A stretch of 64,000 bases of DNA from Rhodopseudomonas_A sp036404135 (GCF_036404135.1 NZ_DASWPE010000064.1:1-64000), one strand, 5' to 3'; shown: positions 1 to 8,888, counted from the stretch's first letter. The notes: generated by a model from the letters alone, not told the origin. Made by a program: numbers and translations.

Positions 1-68
1 TTCTTGGCGGTTTTCTTCACCGCGCTCTTGGTCGCCTTCTTCGCTGCCTTCTTAGCTTTCTTGGCCAT
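1..68 (-). CDS. Lysine/alanine-rich histone H1-like protein (N-terminus only)
   Basis: The gene starts at an ATG reading leftward from 68 and runs off the window edge, so only about 22 residues are visible. They are almost all Lys and Ala (MAKKAKKAAKKATKS then more of the same). A GGAGGG ribosome-binding site lies just upstream of the ATG. Such KA-repeat proteins in alphaproteobacteria are usually annotated as histone H1-like or AlgP-like nucleoid proteins that bind DNA through charge. The composition is directly visible; the function is inferred, because domain content further downstream cannot be seen. Confidence 0.7.
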   Translation of the reverse strand, partial: MAKKAKKAAKKATKSAVKKTAK

Positions 69-617
69 GGTGCCCTCCGATAAGTGAGATGGCTTAAACG
101 CTGCGTGCACCCGGGAATCGAAATGCACTACAACCCGAATACACCAACACATTAGAAAAAACAGTGTCCCGCTTAAGGAAGTGTTGATGGCGCTATGTCG
201 CCGCGCGCGCCTTGCGTTGTTGCGCATCGACGCTGCGCCAGCGCCGCGCGATGCAAATAGTGCGCGAAAAAGCTACGTCGACGAATGTCAAGATTGCAGA
301 AAGCCCTTGTGCCACAGGTATTTTTGTAATTCGCAAGTTAAGTGAAGTAATAACCACGCTCGACATTGCGAGTCGTCGCGTCGCGACGGAATCGCCAAGC
401 GCAGACTCTGAGTCGGGATTTTTGGCAACGAAAAAATTTTCTGGCTTTCCACCTTGGTGTCGCCGAGAGCCCCACAAAACCGGGCGTTTTCGGCGAATCG
501 GCCAAGGTGATTCGCGCCGCGGATTTGCGTGCTCAGGGCCGCCGCGTCGCCTGATCGCCGCGCGATCGACGCCTCGTCGCAGCGCAAAACCTCGGCGTCG
601 CCGACCGCGCGGCAGCG
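69..617. other. Intergenic stretch with no convincing gene
   Basis: About 550 bases separate the histone-like gene from the 3' end of gatB. Open frames occur on both strands, but their translations are Arg/Ser/Ala-rich, resemble no protein family and lack a good ribosome-binding site. The right end must hold the 3' untranslated region of gatB and the left end the promoter of the histone-like gene. I could not define either precisely. Confidence 0.5.
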
Positions 618-2102
618 TCAGAGCCCGAGCTTGCGCTTCAACAGCTCGTTGACGGTCTGCGGATTGGCCTTGCCGCCCGACGATTTCATCACTTGCCCGA
701 CGAACCAGCCGATCAATGCCGGCTTGGCTTGCGCCTGCGCGACCTTGTCGGGGTTGGCGTTGACAATGTCATCGACCACCTTCTCGATCGCGCCGCTGTC
801 GGTGACCTGCTTCATGCCGCGCGCTTCGACCAGCGCCCGCGGATCGCCGCCTTCGGTCCAGACGATCTCGAACAGTTCCTTGGCGATCTTGCCGGAGATC
901 GTTGCCTCGCCGATCAGATCGACGATCGCGGCCAGTTGCGCCGCGGACACCGGCGAGGCGGCGATCGCCGCACCCTCCTTGTTGAGCCGGCCGAACAATT
1001 CGTTGATCACCCAATTGGCGGCGAGCTTGCCATCGCGGTCGGCATTGGCGAGCTGCGCCAGCACCGTCTCATAGAACTCCGCGCTCTCGCGCTCGGCGAC
1101 TAGCACGCCGGCATCCTCCGCCGACAGGCCGAAATCGGCGATGAAGCGCGCCTTCTTGGCGTCCGGCAGTTCCGGCAGCTCCGCCTTCAGCGCATCGACG
1201 AAGCCCTGATCGAACTCCAGCGGCAATAGATCCGGATCGGGGAAGTAGCGATAGTCGTGCGCCTCTTCCTTCGACCGCATCGAGCGGGTCTCGCCCTTGC
1301 CGGCGTCGAACAGCCGGGTTTCCTGATCAATCGCGCCGCCGTCTTCCAGGATGCCGATCTGGCGACGCGCCTCATAGTCGATCGCCTGGCCGATGAAGCG
1401 GATCGAATTGACGTTCTTGATCTCGCAGCGGGTGCCGAGCGGGCCGCCGGGCTTACGCACCGAGACGTTGACGTCAGCGCGCAGCGAGCCTTTCTCCATG
1501 TCGCCGTCGCAGGTGCCGAGATAGCGCAGGATGGTGCGCAGCTTCGTCACATAGGCCTTGGCCTGGTCCGCCGAACGGATGTCCGGCTTGGAGACGATCT
1601 CCATCAGCGCCACGCCGGAGCGGTTGAGATCGACCAGCGACATCGTCGGGTTCTGGTCGTGCAGCAACTTGCCGGCGTCCTGTTCCAGATGCAGCCGCTC
1701 GATGCCGACCTTGACGCCGTCGCCGTCCGCGACGTCGACTTGCACTTCGCCCTCGCCGACGATCGGCGACTTGTACTGGCTGATCTGGTAGCCCTGCGGC
1801 AGGTCGGGATAGAAATAGTTCTTGCGGTCGAAGGTCGAGCGCAGGTTGATCTGCGCGTTGAGGCCGAGCCCCGTGCGCACCGCCTGCCTGACGCATTCCT
1901 CGTTGATCACCGGCAGCATCCCCGGCATCGCCGCGTCGACCAGCGAGACGTGGGCGTTGGGGTCGCCGCCGAATTCGGTCGAGGCGCCGGAGAACAGCTT
2001 GGAGTTCGAAGAAACCTGGGCGTGGACCTCCAGCCCGATCACGATCTCCCAGTCGCCGGTGGCGCCCTTGATCAGATTCGATGGTTTGACAGGTGCGTTC
2101 AT
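618..2102 (-). CDS. gatB: Aspartyl/glutamyl-tRNA(Asn/Gln) amidotransferase subunit B
   Basis: GatB is the kinase and tRNA-recognition subunit of GatCAB, which amidates Glu-tRNA(Gln) and Asp-tRNA(Asn) in the cytoplasm. The 494-residue product has the family landmarks: WEIVIGLEVHAQV near residue 20, an NYFYPDLPQGYQISQ stretch, a DFNRSG-like DLNRSGVALMEIV segment, HDYRYFPDPDLLPL, and a C-terminal YqeY-like helical domain. The open frame extends upstream, but I place the start at the ATG at 2102 (MNAPVKPSNL), because the extra N-terminal residues are not family-like. gatA and gatC lie on the same strand 3-7 kb away, so the three subunits are not one compact operon. Confidence 0.97.
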   Translation of the reverse strand: MNAPVKPSNLIKGATGDWEIVIGLEVHAQVSSNSKLFSGASTEFGGDPNAHVSLVDAAMPGMLPVINEECVRQAVRTGLGLNAQINLRSTFDRKNYFYPDLPQGYQISQYKSPIVGEGEVQVDVADGDGVKVGIERLHLEQDAGKLLHDQNPTMSLVDLNRSGVALMEIVSKPDIRSADQAKAYVTKLRTILRYLGTCDGDMEKGSLRADVNVSVRKPGGPLGTRCEIKNVNSIRFIGQAIDYEARRQIGILEDGGAIDQETRLFDAGKGETRSMRSKEEAHDYRYFPDPDLLPLEFDQGFVDALKAELPELPDAKKARFIADFGLSAEDAGVLVAERESAEFYETVLAQLANADRDGKLAANWVINELFGRLNKEGAAIAASPVSAAQLAAIVDLIGEATISGKIAKELFEIVWTEGGDPRALVEARGMKQVTDSGAIEKVVDDIVNANPDKVAQAQAKPALIGWFVGQVMKSSGGKANPQTVNELLKRKLGL

Positions 2103-2249
2103 GGGTCCGTTCTCGAAAGTCGATGGCGAGCAGGATGCCACCAGGCAGCGGGCATTGCCACGCCCCCGCGGGGTTTTCCGGCAACAGACATTTAGGCCCA
2201 CCAGGCAAGCCGATCAATGCTTTGCAGCCCCGGGCACCCGGCCCGCGGC

Positions 2250-3632
2250 TCACATGCTCGCGGCGAACGCCCGCAAGGTCGGGCTGGCGCGCAGCACATC
2301 GCGGCCGGCGGCGATCACGTCGTCGACCTGCTGCGGCGGCAGTTGAAACCGGGTCGGCACCGCCTCGAGCTGGGTGGCGCGCGACGGATCGAGCTGATCG
2401 AAGCCGAGCCGGCCGATGAAGAATTTCACGTCCTTGCAATTCCAGCCCGGCCGCACGCCGTAGCGCGCGCGCTCCGCCGCCGACAATCCGCAGCGCCAGC
2501 GCACCAGCGACTGCTGCCAGTCGGCCATGGTGCGGTCGAACGCCGAATAGCTGGCGCCGACGCTGGCGTCCATCGTGGTATCGACCGCGGCCTTGATCAG
2601 TTCGACGCCGCTCGGACCCTCGACGTTGCGCACCCAGTCGCCGGCGATGCCGGCCTTGGCGTCGACCACCAGGAACATGCCGCGCCGCAGCTTGACCGCC
2701 TGTTGCGGGGTGAGCGGCCCGTAGGGCGTGGTCGAGGATTGTCGCTCGATGGTAAAGCCGGAGATGCCGTAATTGTCCACCAGGCCACCGTCGAGCAGCT
2801 TGATGAACGGCACCTGGCCCTCGCGATAGCGCACGATCGCCTTGGCGAACGAGCCCAGCATCGGCGCCGCGTTGCGATCGGCAGCGGCGCGCAGAATCCA
2901 CGGCGGCAGCGGGTCGTTGCAGGTGCCGGGAAACGCCTGGACCACCGCCGGCGCAAACGCGATCGGCACCGCGGCGGAAGCTGCCACCGCGCTCGAGATC
3001 GGATAGCGTGACAGGTCGCTGCAGATCGCGGTGAACGCCACCGCGCCGAACACGAACGGCACCCGATTGTAGATGTCGGAGGCATTGATCCAGATCTGCG
3101 GTCGGGACTCGCGGAACCGGGCGAAGGTGGCGCCGTCAAACAGATTGGCGTCGAGCCATTTGGTGAAGCCGACCGAATCGTTGACGCCGCCGGAGAAGGC
3201 GCGGCCGATGGTGTCGAGCGTCAGCGAGGTCTGCAGCCCCTCCTCGGCGTTGCGCAACAGGAAGCGCTCGCGGAAATCCGAAAGCGCGGCGCGCTTCTTC
3301 AAGCCGAAATACGCCGCCGTCACCGAACCGCCGGACACCCCGGAGACGAAGTCGATGCGATCCAGCATCGAGCCGCCGGCGCCGCGCAATGGCGTGCGGT
3401 CCATCTCCTGCAGCACGCCGAAGGAAAACGCCGCGGCACGGGTGCCGCCGCCGGAGAACGACAGCCCGACCACGACGTCGTCGCTCTCGCGATCGGCTTC
3501 GAAGGACACCGGCGAATTCACCGCCGCGCTGGTGCCGAGCGGCACGTTCACCGGAAGGTTGTAGACCGAGGCACAGCCCGCCAGCGCCACACAGGCCGCC
3601 GCCAGCATCAAGGGAGAACGCAGCCAGTTCAT
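2250..3632 (-). CDS. Patatin-like phospholipase, putative lipoprotein
   Basis: This 460-residue patatin-family serine hydrolase is predicted to be lipid-anchored. The N-terminus is a hydrophobic signal ending in the lipobox LAGC, with Cys20 as the acylation site. The glycine-rich oxyanion loop GGGTRAAAF is at 61-69, the nucleophile elbow GVSGG at 98-102 (Ser100), and the catalytic Asp in DGG at 281-283, so the Ser-Asp dyad is intact. It should cleave acyl esters, possibly phospholipids, at the membrane; the true substrate is unknown. It lies between the sensor kinase and gatB on the same strand, with about 150 bases to gatB, and is probably transcribed on its own. Confidence 0.88.
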   Translation of the reverse strand: MNWLRSPLMLAAACVALAGCASVYNLPVNVPLGTSAAVNSPVSFEADRESDDVVVGLSFSGGGTRAAAFSFGVLQEMDRTPLRGAGGSMLDRIDFVSGVSGGSVTAAYFGLKKRAALSDFRERFLLRNAEEGLQTSLTLDTIGRAFSGGVNDSVGFTKWLDANLFDGATFARFRESRPQIWINASDIYNRVPFVFGAVAFTAICSDLSRYPISSAVAASAAVPIAFAPAVVQAFPGTCNDPLPPWILRAAADRNAAPMLGSFAKAIVRYREGQVPFIKLLDGGLVDNYGISGFTIERQSSTTPYGPLTPQQAVKLRRGMFLVVDAKAGIAGDWVRNVEGPSGVELIKAAVDTTMDASVGASYSAFDRTMADWQQSLVRWRCGLSAAERARYGVRPGWNCKDVKFFIGRLGFDQLDPSRATQLEAVPTRFQLPPQQVDDVIAAGRDVLRASPTLRAFAASM

Positions 3633-3822
3633 CGAGGATCCAACGCTCGCGCGTTCCTATCCGGGCGTGGCTTCGGGCGAAGCGTCGCGGTTGAGTTCGG
3701 CCGCGCTGCAGCCTGGCGAAGCCTCGACTGTGCGGCCGAAAGGTTCAGTTCACCTTAATGAACCGTTGTGCCGGGCGACCATCGACGCCCGCAACGAGGC
3801 CTGAGCATGGCCGAACAGCCGC

Positions 3823-4920
3823 TTAATTCGGCGCCGGCGCCGCGCCGAGGTCGAAACCGAAGGTGAAGAACGTGCCCTGGCCGCGGATGCTTTCGGCGCG
3901 GAACGAGACGTTCTTGGCGTTTTCCTTCAAGGTCTGCAGGATCAAGGCGCCGAGCTTGCGCGGCGACGGCCAAGCCACATTGTCGCCGAGCCCGACGCCG
4001 TCGTCGGCGACGATCACGGTGACACGGCCGGCTTCCGCGGTGCAGATCAGTTTGATCTTGCCGCTGCTGCGCCCGACAAAGGCGTATTTCAGCGCGTTGG
4101 TCAGCATCTCGTTGACCAGCAGCCCGGCTGGCATCGCGATGTTGATCGACAGCGGGCAGTAACCGGCCTGCACGTTGATTTCGATCCCCGGCATGGCGTT
4201 GGCCTGCATCACCGCGTCGGCGACGTCCGCCAGATATTGCCCGAGATCGATATCGCCGACGGCATTTTCCGCCGACAGGATGCGGTACAGCACGGTCAGG
4301 GCATCGATCCGGCTCGCCAGCCGCGCCAGCGCCACCTGCTCGCCCTCCGCCGCCGAGCGCGCTTCGAGCCGCACCAGCGCGGTGATCAGCTGCAGATTGT
4401 TCTTCACCCGGTGCTGCAATTCGCGCATCAGCATGTCGCGATCGCGGATCTGGTTTTCGAACTCCTCGATCTGCGCCCGCTCGCGCCCGGCAACGTCGAC
4501 CAAAGCGGCGATGCGGAAATTCTCCACGCCGTCCTCGCTCTCGATCACCGAGGCATAGGCCTGCACGATCACCAGTCGGTCGGCCGGCGCCACTGGGCGA
4601 AACACGCCGATAAAATCCTCGCTGTCGCGGATCGCCTCGCCGAGCGTCCGGGTCGGATTGTCTTCGTCGCGAAAGCCGTCGAGAAACACCCAGCGCTGGC
4701 CCTCGACCTCGGCGGGTGGCAGCGACAACAGCTGTTCGAAGGCGCGGTTGGCGTAGACCATGCACTGCTCGTCGCCGGAGCCGCTCGACACCGCGACCGC
4801 CACCGGAACGGCGTCCAGCAGATGTTTGTATTTGTCGTTCTCGATCGCCGAGACAAGCTTCGACGACCCCAGAATCTGATCGACCTGTTCGGAAGCTGGC
4901 AGTCCCTCGTCAGCGCTCAT
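3823..4920 (-). CDS. Cytoplasmic sensor histidine kinase, HisKA_2 type with PAS domain
   Basis: This 365-residue protein has no membrane segment. Residues 30-140 resemble a PAS sensory domain (MVYANRAFEQLLSL). A short coiled linker leads to the dimerisation/phosphoacceptor motif ELQHRVKNNLQ with His170, typical of HisKA_2 kinases. The ATPase domain follows, with an N-box around NEMLTNALKYAF (270-281) and a G1 box ADDGVGLG (305-312). Kinases of this class often act in blue-light, redox or general-stress signalling in alphaproteobacteria. No response regulator is adjacent, so the partner is unknown. The start ATG at 4920 is 73 bases from gatA. Confidence 0.88.
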   Translation of the reverse strand: MSADEGLPASEQVDQILGSSKLVSAIENDKYKHLLDAVPVAVAVSSGSGDEQCMVYANRAFEQLLSLPPAEVEGQRWVFLDGFRDEDNPTRTLGEAIRDSEDFIGVFRPVAPADRLVIVQAYASVIESEDGVENFRIAALVDVAGRERAQIEEFENQIRDRDMLMRELQHRVKNNLQLITALVRLEARSAAEGEQVALARLASRIDALTVLYRILSAENAVGDIDLGQYLADVADAVMQANAMPGIEINVQAGYCPLSINIAMPAGLLVNEMLTNALKYAFVGRSSGKIKLICTAEAGRVTVIVADDGVGLGDNVAWPSPRKLGALILQTLKENAKNVSFRAESIRGQGTFFTFGFDLGAAPAPN

Positions 4921-4993
4921 ACGCGGCCCATTCCTATCGCCAGAGCATGACCAAACTCATGGTCAAATGCAACGCAAGAACCATGCCCGGAGG

Positions 4994-6472
4994 TCAGGTC
5001 CACCATTTTGCCGCGATCAAACGGCCGGCGGCCTGCTCGATCACCTCGCCGAGCGAGAACAGCGTCTCCTCGTCGAACGGACGCCCGATCAGTTGCAACC
5101 CGAGCGGCAAGCCCTGGCTATCGCGGCCCGCGGGAACCGCGATGCCGGGCAGCCCGGCCATGTTCACCGTCACGGTGAAGATGTCGTTGAGGTACATTTC
5201 CACCGGATCGGCGCCGCCCTTTTCGCCGATCCCGAACGCCGCCGACGGCGTCGCCGGGGTCAGGATCGCCGAGACGCCCTGCGCGAAGCAATCTTCGAAA
5301 TCGCGCTTGATCAGCGTGCGGACCTTCTGCGCCCGCAGATAATAGGCGTCGTAATAGCCGGCCGACAGCACATAGGTGCCGATCATGATGCGGCGGCGGA
5401 CCTCGGCGCCAAAGCCCTGGGCGCGGGTGTTCTCATACATTTCGGTGATGTTGCGGCCGTTGACCCGGGCGCCGTAGCGCACCCCGTCATAGCGCGCCAG
5501 GTTCGACGAGGCCTCCGCCGGCGCGACAATGTAATAGGCTGGCAGCGCGTATTTGGTGTGCGGCAGCGACACCTCGACCAATTCCGCACCCGCCGCCTGC
5601 AGCCAGTCGGCGCCGTCCTTCCACAGCTTCTCGATCTCCGCCGGCATCCCCGCGATGCGATACTCCTTCGGAATGCCGATCTTCATGCCTTTCACCGATC
5701 GGCCGACCGCGGCCTCGTAGTCGGGCACGGCGCAATCCACCGAGGTGGAGTCCTTGGCATCGTAGCCCGCCATCGAGCGCAACAGGATCGCGCTGTCGCG
5801 AACCGTGCGCGCGATCGGGCCGGCCTGGTCGAGCGAGGAGGCGAACGCCACGATGCCCCAGCGCGAGCAACGGCCATAGGTCGGCTTGATGCCGACCGTG
5901 CCGGTGAATGCCGCGGGCTGCCGGATCGAACCGCCAGTGTCGGTCGCGGTGGCGCCGAGGCACAGCCCGGCCGCGACCGCCGAGGCCGAGCCGCCCGACG
6001 AGCCGCCCGGCACCAGCTTGGCGTCGGAGCCCTGGCGCCGCCACGGATTGACCACCGGGCCGAAGCACGAGGTCTCGTTCGACGAGCCCATCGCGAATTC
6101 GTCGTTGTTCAATTTGCCGAGCAGCACCGCGCCGTCGCGCCACAGCTGCGAGGTCACGGTCGACTCATACGGCGGCGTGAAGCCGTCGAGGATCTTCGAG
6201 CAGGCGGTGGTGCGCACGCCCTTGGTCGCGAACAAATCCTTGATGCCGAGCGGCAGGCCTTCCAATGGCCCGGCCTCGCCCTTGGCGATCCTGGCATCGG
6301 CGGCCTGCGCCATGCCGCGCGCCTGCTCCGGCGTTTCCAGCACATAGGCGTTCAGCGCCCGCGCGGCTTCGATCGCCGCCAGATGGGCGTCGGTCAATTG
6401 CAGCGAGCTGAAGGATTTGGCCACCAGCCCGTCACGGGCCTCGGCGAGCGTCAGCGATGTCAGGTCGGTCAT
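4994..6472 (-). CDS. gatA: Aspartyl/glutamyl-tRNA(Asn/Gln) amidotransferase subunit A
   Basis: GatA is the amidase subunit that releases ammonia from glutamine for tRNA-dependent amidation. The 492-residue protein carries the amidase-signature triad: Lys78 in PLGIKDL, Ser158 in PGGSSGGSAS and the nucleophile Ser182 in TDTGGSIRQPA. I use the ATG at 6472 (MTDLTSLTLAEA), since the longer open frame adds 26 residues not expected in the family. It lies downstream of gatC on the same strand, but a divergently read toxin-antitoxin pair and a small gene separate the two. Confidence 0.97.
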   Translation of the reverse strand: MTDLTSLTLAEARDGLVAKSFSSLQLTDAHLAAIEAARALNAYVLETPEQARGMAQAADARIAKGEAGPLEGLPLGIKDLFATKGVRTTACSKILDGFTPPYESTVTSQLWRDGAVLLGKLNNDEFAMGSSNETSCFGPVVNPWRRQGSDAKLVPGGSSGGSASAVAAGLCLGATATDTGGSIRQPAAFTGTVGIKPTYGRCSRWGIVAFASSLDQAGPIARTVRDSAILLRSMAGYDAKDSTSVDCAVPDYEAAVGRSVKGMKIGIPKEYRIAGMPAEIEKLWKDGADWLQAAGAELVEVSLPHTKYALPAYYIVAPAEASSNLARYDGVRYGARVNGRNITEMYENTRAQGFGAEVRRRIMIGTYVLSAGYYDAYYLRAQKVRTLIKRDFEDCFAQGVSAILTPATPSAAFGIGEKGGADPVEMYLNDIFTVTVNMAGLPGIAVPAGRDSQGLPLGLQLIGRPFDEETLFSLGEVIEQAAGRLIAAKWWT

Positions 6473-6509
6473 TGCGAGGATACAACCTAGATGATTGATT
6501 TCATTGGAA

Positions 6510-6545
6510 CGATACCCACGAAACGGGGGCACCCACCGGGTATCG
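6510..6545. other. Hairpin upstream of gatA
   Basis: Two 8-base arms, CGATACCC (6510-6517) and GGGTATCG (6538-6545), pair perfectly around a 20-base loop. The structure starts 38 bases upstream of the gatA start on the gatA strand and about 110 bases upstream of brnT on the other. It could be a 5'-leader hairpin or a terminator-like barrier between the two divergent genes. No U-tract follows, and the function is unknown. Confidence 0.4.
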
Positions 6546-6623
6546 ACCACGCCGGCTGGCTAGCACAGCGCTTGTGGAAAATGAAGCAATTGTGCCGGCG
6601 ATGTTTCCGGGGTGACATAAGCG

Positions 6624-6657
6624 TTGACGCAACCCATTTACGTAGTTACATAAATGG
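6624..6657 (+). promoter_or_regulatory. brnTA promoter with palindromic operator
   Basis: A -35-like TTGACG is at 6624-6629. The following 24 bases form a near-perfect palindrome centred on GT at 6645-6646. The outer arms are CCATTTA (6634-6640) and TAAATGG (6651-6657), with an inner GTA/TAC pair; 10 of the 12 half-site positions are symmetric. The right arm includes the ATG of brnT at 6654, so the transcript would be leaderless or nearly so. BrnA-family antitoxins are known to repress their own promoter, and this is the obvious binding site. Confidence 0.65.
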
Positions 6658-6953
6658 TATCGACGATCAGCTTCGACCCGGCCAAACGGCTTTGGACGCT
6701 GCACCACCGCGGCCTCGACTTCGCGACCGACGCATCGAAGGTCTTTGCCGGTCGCACAGTCACCAAAGTCGACGACCGCTTCGACTATGGCGAGGTGCGT
6801 TATATCACCGCCGGTCACGTCGAAGGGCGCATGGTGGTGATGGTCTGGACCGAGCGCGGCGCAAGCCGCCACGTGATTTCGATGAGGCATTGCCATGGCA
6901 AAGAAGAAGCCCGCTGGAACGCGCTCCTTGGGCAAATCCCCGATCTTCGGTGA
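6654..6953 (+). CDS. brnT: BrnT-family type II toxin
   Basis: This 99-residue protein matches the BrnT pattern: an N-terminal ISFDPAKRLWTLHHRGLDF (compare the family's xFxWDPxKxxxNxxKHGxxF), then DYGEVRYITAGHVEGRMVVMVWTERG and a terminal ISMRHCHGKEEAR block. BrnT proteins are small RelE-like ribonucleases that arrest growth when free of BrnA. The C-terminus runs into brnA, overlapping it by 59 bases, which is longer than usual and couples translation of the pair. The motif usually read ISARK(A) has become ISMRH, so activity is not certain. Confidence 0.85.
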   Translation: MVSTISFDPAKRLWTLHHRGLDFATDASKVFAGRTVTKVDDRFDYGEVRYITAGHVEGRMVVMVWTERGASRHVISMRHCHGKEEARWNALLGQIPDLR

Positions 6954-7197
6954 AGCTTTGACCGACGACCCCGACGACGCGCCGGAACTGCTCGATGAAT
7001 TCTTTCGCAGCGGCGAAGTGCGCGATGGCAACAAGGTGCTGCGCCGCGGCCGGCCGCCGCTTGGCGCCAAGCCGAAAAGCTCGGTGACGCTGCGGCTCGA
7101 TGTGGATGTGCTGGAGGCCTACCGCGCGCTCGGCGCCGGCTGGCAGTCGCAGATCAACGCCGATTTGCGCCGGGTCCGCAAGCTGAAGAAGGCGTGA
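6895..7197 (+). CDS. brnA: BrnA-family antitoxin
   Basis: This 100-residue protein is encoded directly after brnT and overlaps it. The C-terminal half, RRGRPPLGAKPKSSVTLRLD followed by VLEAYRALGAGWQSQINADL, is a ribbon-helix-helix-like segment of the BrnA family. That segment binds DNA, while the acidic N-terminal half (TDDPDDAPELLDEFF) is suited to wrap the toxin. The ATG at 6895 begins a lysine-rich start (MAKKKPAGT). It probably represses the promoter through the palindrome at 6634-6657. Confidence 0.85.
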   Translation: MAKKKPAGTRSLGKSPIFGEALTDDPDDAPELLDEFFRSGEVRDGNKVLRRGRPPLGAKPKSSVTLRLDVDVLEAYRALGAGWQSQINADLRRVRKLKKA

Positions 7198-7231
7198 CCG
7201 CGCGCGGAAATGCAGGCGGATCTTGCGAGGG

Positions 7232-7438
7232 TTATTTGTTGACCGGGCTGCAGAAGAACGGCGACAGCGTCATGTCGTTTTCCGGCTTGTCGCGCTTGGC
7301 CTTGTCGGCCCTCTCGAGCTGGTCGAGCACCGCGCCCATCGCCTTCTCGGGATCGGCGGCCTCGCCCTGGCGCTGCATCGCGTCGAGGTAGTTCATATAG
7401 GCCAGATAGGCCGCGTCATCGTTGCAGAGCAGGCACAT
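7232..7438 (-). CDS. Small hypothetical protein (68 aa)
   Basis: The gene begins 12 bases after the gatC stop on the same strand, so the two are probably co-transcribed. A GGGAAAG ribosome-binding site precedes the ATG. The sequence opens with MCLLCNDDAAYLAYMNYLDA, giving a CxxC pair at 2-5, and a third Cys lies near the C-terminus (FFCSPVNK). The middle is helical and charged. No family function is recognised; the CxxC could bind metal. It converges on brnA with 34 bases between stops. Confidence 0.7.
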   Translation of the reverse strand: MCLLCNDDAAYLAYMNYLDAMQRQGEAADPEKAMGAVLDQLERADKAKRDKPENDMTLSPFFCSPVNK

Positions 7439-7450
7439 CGGCTTTCCCGG

Positions 7451-7738
7451 CTATTCGACGACCTTCGGCACCAGGAAGAAATGATCCTCGGTCGCCGGCG
7501 CATTGGCGACCACCTGGTCGGCGATCGCGCCGTCGTTGACCATGTCGGCGCGCTTCTTCATCTGCATCGGCGTCACCGAGGTCATCGGCTCGACGCCGTC
7601 GACATCGACTTCGCTCAACTGCTCGACAAAGGCCAGCATCGCATTGAGCTCGCCCTGCAGGTGAGGAACTTCGGCATCGCTCACCGCGATACGCGCCAGA
7701 TGCGCGATACGGCGAACGGTGGTGGCATCGACGGACAT
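7451..7738 (-). CDS. gatC: Aspartyl/glutamyl-tRNA(Asn/Gln) amidotransferase subunit C
   Basis: This is the 95-residue small subunit that holds GatA and GatB together. Family features are the start MSVDATTVRRIAHLARIAVS, the helix ELNAMLAFVEQLSEVDVDGVEPM, and the C-terminal DHFFLVPKVVE. The start is set at the ATG at 7738, where the family alignment begins; a longer open frame adds 21 unrelated residues. It is followed at 12 bases by a small gene. gatA is about 1 kb further along on the same strand, with brnTA inserted between on the opposite strand. Confidence 0.96.
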   Translation of the reverse strand: MSVDATTVRRIAHLARIAVSDAEVPHLQGELNAMLAFVEQLSEVDVDGVEPMTSVTPMQMKKRADMVNDGAIADQVVANAPATEDHFFLVPKVVE

Positions 7739-7772
7739 TATATAACGCCTTCCCGCGAGATTGCAGCCCGCC

Positions 7773-8888
7773 CTATAGCAGAGAGCGGTTTGGCGTCGCA
7801 ACCGTGGCGGCGTGCCCGGCGAGCCGGCTCAGCCGCAGCAATGCCGCGCCGGCCAGCGCCCGTGTCAGATCCGCCGCCGGCAAGTCGTGGCCGAGCCGCA
7901 CCGCCTGCCCGGCCCACAGATTGCTGAAATCCACCCTGCTCTGCTGTTCCGCGGCGGCCTTCAGCGGCTCCAAGGCGGTGGCGGCATGTGGAAACGCCGG
8001 CGCATCCGGCGAGATCGGCCCGACCTCGCGCATCACCCGGTTCACGATGCCCCGCGCGGGCCGTCCGGTCATCACATTGGTGATCACGGTGGAATCGTCG
8101 TGCGCCTGCCCGAGCGCCGCCCGCGCCAGGGCACTCAGCCTGGATTCCGGACAACGCAGATAGGCGCTGCCGATCTGTACGCCCGATGCCCCTAGCGCAA
8201 AGGCCGCGGCGATGCCGCGGCCGTCGGCGATGCCCCCCGCCGCGATCACCGGCACGCGCACGGCGTCGACCACCTGCGGCAGCAGCGCGAACAGCCCGGG
8301 CTGTTCGGCGACCGCGTCGGTGAGAAACATGCCGCGATGGCCGCCGGCTTCGGCGCCCTGCGCGATCACCGCATCGACGCCGCGTTCCTCGAGCCAGATC
8401 GCCTCGCGCACGATGGTCGCCGAGGCGATCACCTTGGAGCCCGTGGCCTTGACGCGCTCGAGCAACGCGGGCTCCGGCAGACCGAAATGGAAGCTGACCA
8501 CTTCCGGCTTCAGCTCCTCGACGAGTTCGCACATCGCAGCATCAAACGGCGCGCGGTTGGCGGCCGCGATCGGCGCCGCGGGATCGACGCCGTATTCATG
8601 GTAATAGGCGGCGAGCCGCCGCTTCCAGCCGGCCTCGCGCTGCGGATCGGCGTCGACCGCGGTGTGGCAGAAGAAGTTCAGATTGAGCGGCGTGCGCAGC
8701 CGTTGCTGGACGATGCCGACCTGCTCGCGGATCTTTTGCGCCGAGAGCATCGCGCAGGGCAACGACGGCAACGCGCCGGCGGTCGCCGCGCCGATCATGA
8801 TGTCGGCGTCCTGCGCGCCGGCCATCGGCGCCTGCACGATCGGCAGTTCGATCTTGAAGAGGTCGAGAAGTCGGCGGTTCGGCCACAT
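7773..8888 (-). CDS. Nitronate monooxygenase (2-nitropropane dioxygenase family)
   Basis: This 371-residue FMN-dependent TIM-barrel enzyme would oxidise alkyl nitronates to carbonyl compounds and nitrite. Family features include an N-terminal ELPIVQAPMAG, the central AQGAEAGGHRG with the conserved His, VPVIAAGGIADGRGIAAA and the phosphate-binding LGASGVQIGSAYLRC. The start is the ATG at 8888 (MWPNRRLLDLF); the longer open frame adds 86 residues of low-complexity Arg/Ala. gatC begins 34 bases downstream on the same strand, which may indicate co-transcription. Confidence 0.9.
   Translation of the reverse strand: MWPNRRLLDLFKIELPIVQAPMAGAQDADIMIGAATAGALPSLPCAMLSAQKIREQVGIVQQRLRTPLNLNFFCHTAVDADPQREAGWKRRLAAYYHEYGVDPAAPIAAANRAPFDAAMCELVEELKPEVVSFHFGLPEPALLERVKATGSKVIASATIVREAIWLEERGVDAVIAQGAEAGGHRGMFLTDAVAEQPGLFALLPQVVDAVRVPVIAAGGIADGRGIAAAFALGASGVQIGSAYLRCPESRLSALARAALGQAHDDSTVITNVMTGRPARGIVNRVMREVGPISPDAPAFPHAATALEPLKAAAEQQSRVDFSNLWAGQAVRLGHDLPAADLTRALAGAALLRLSRLAGHAATVATPNRSLL

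Noticed and set aside
212..652. Rightward 146-residue frame between the histone-like gene and gatB
   Set aside because: The translation is Arg/Ser-rich, ends inside gatB, and has no usable ribosome-binding site.
1257..2195. Rightward 312-residue open frame opposite gatB
   Set aside because: It is the high-GC antisense shadow of gatB; composition is Asp/Arg/His-rich with no motif.
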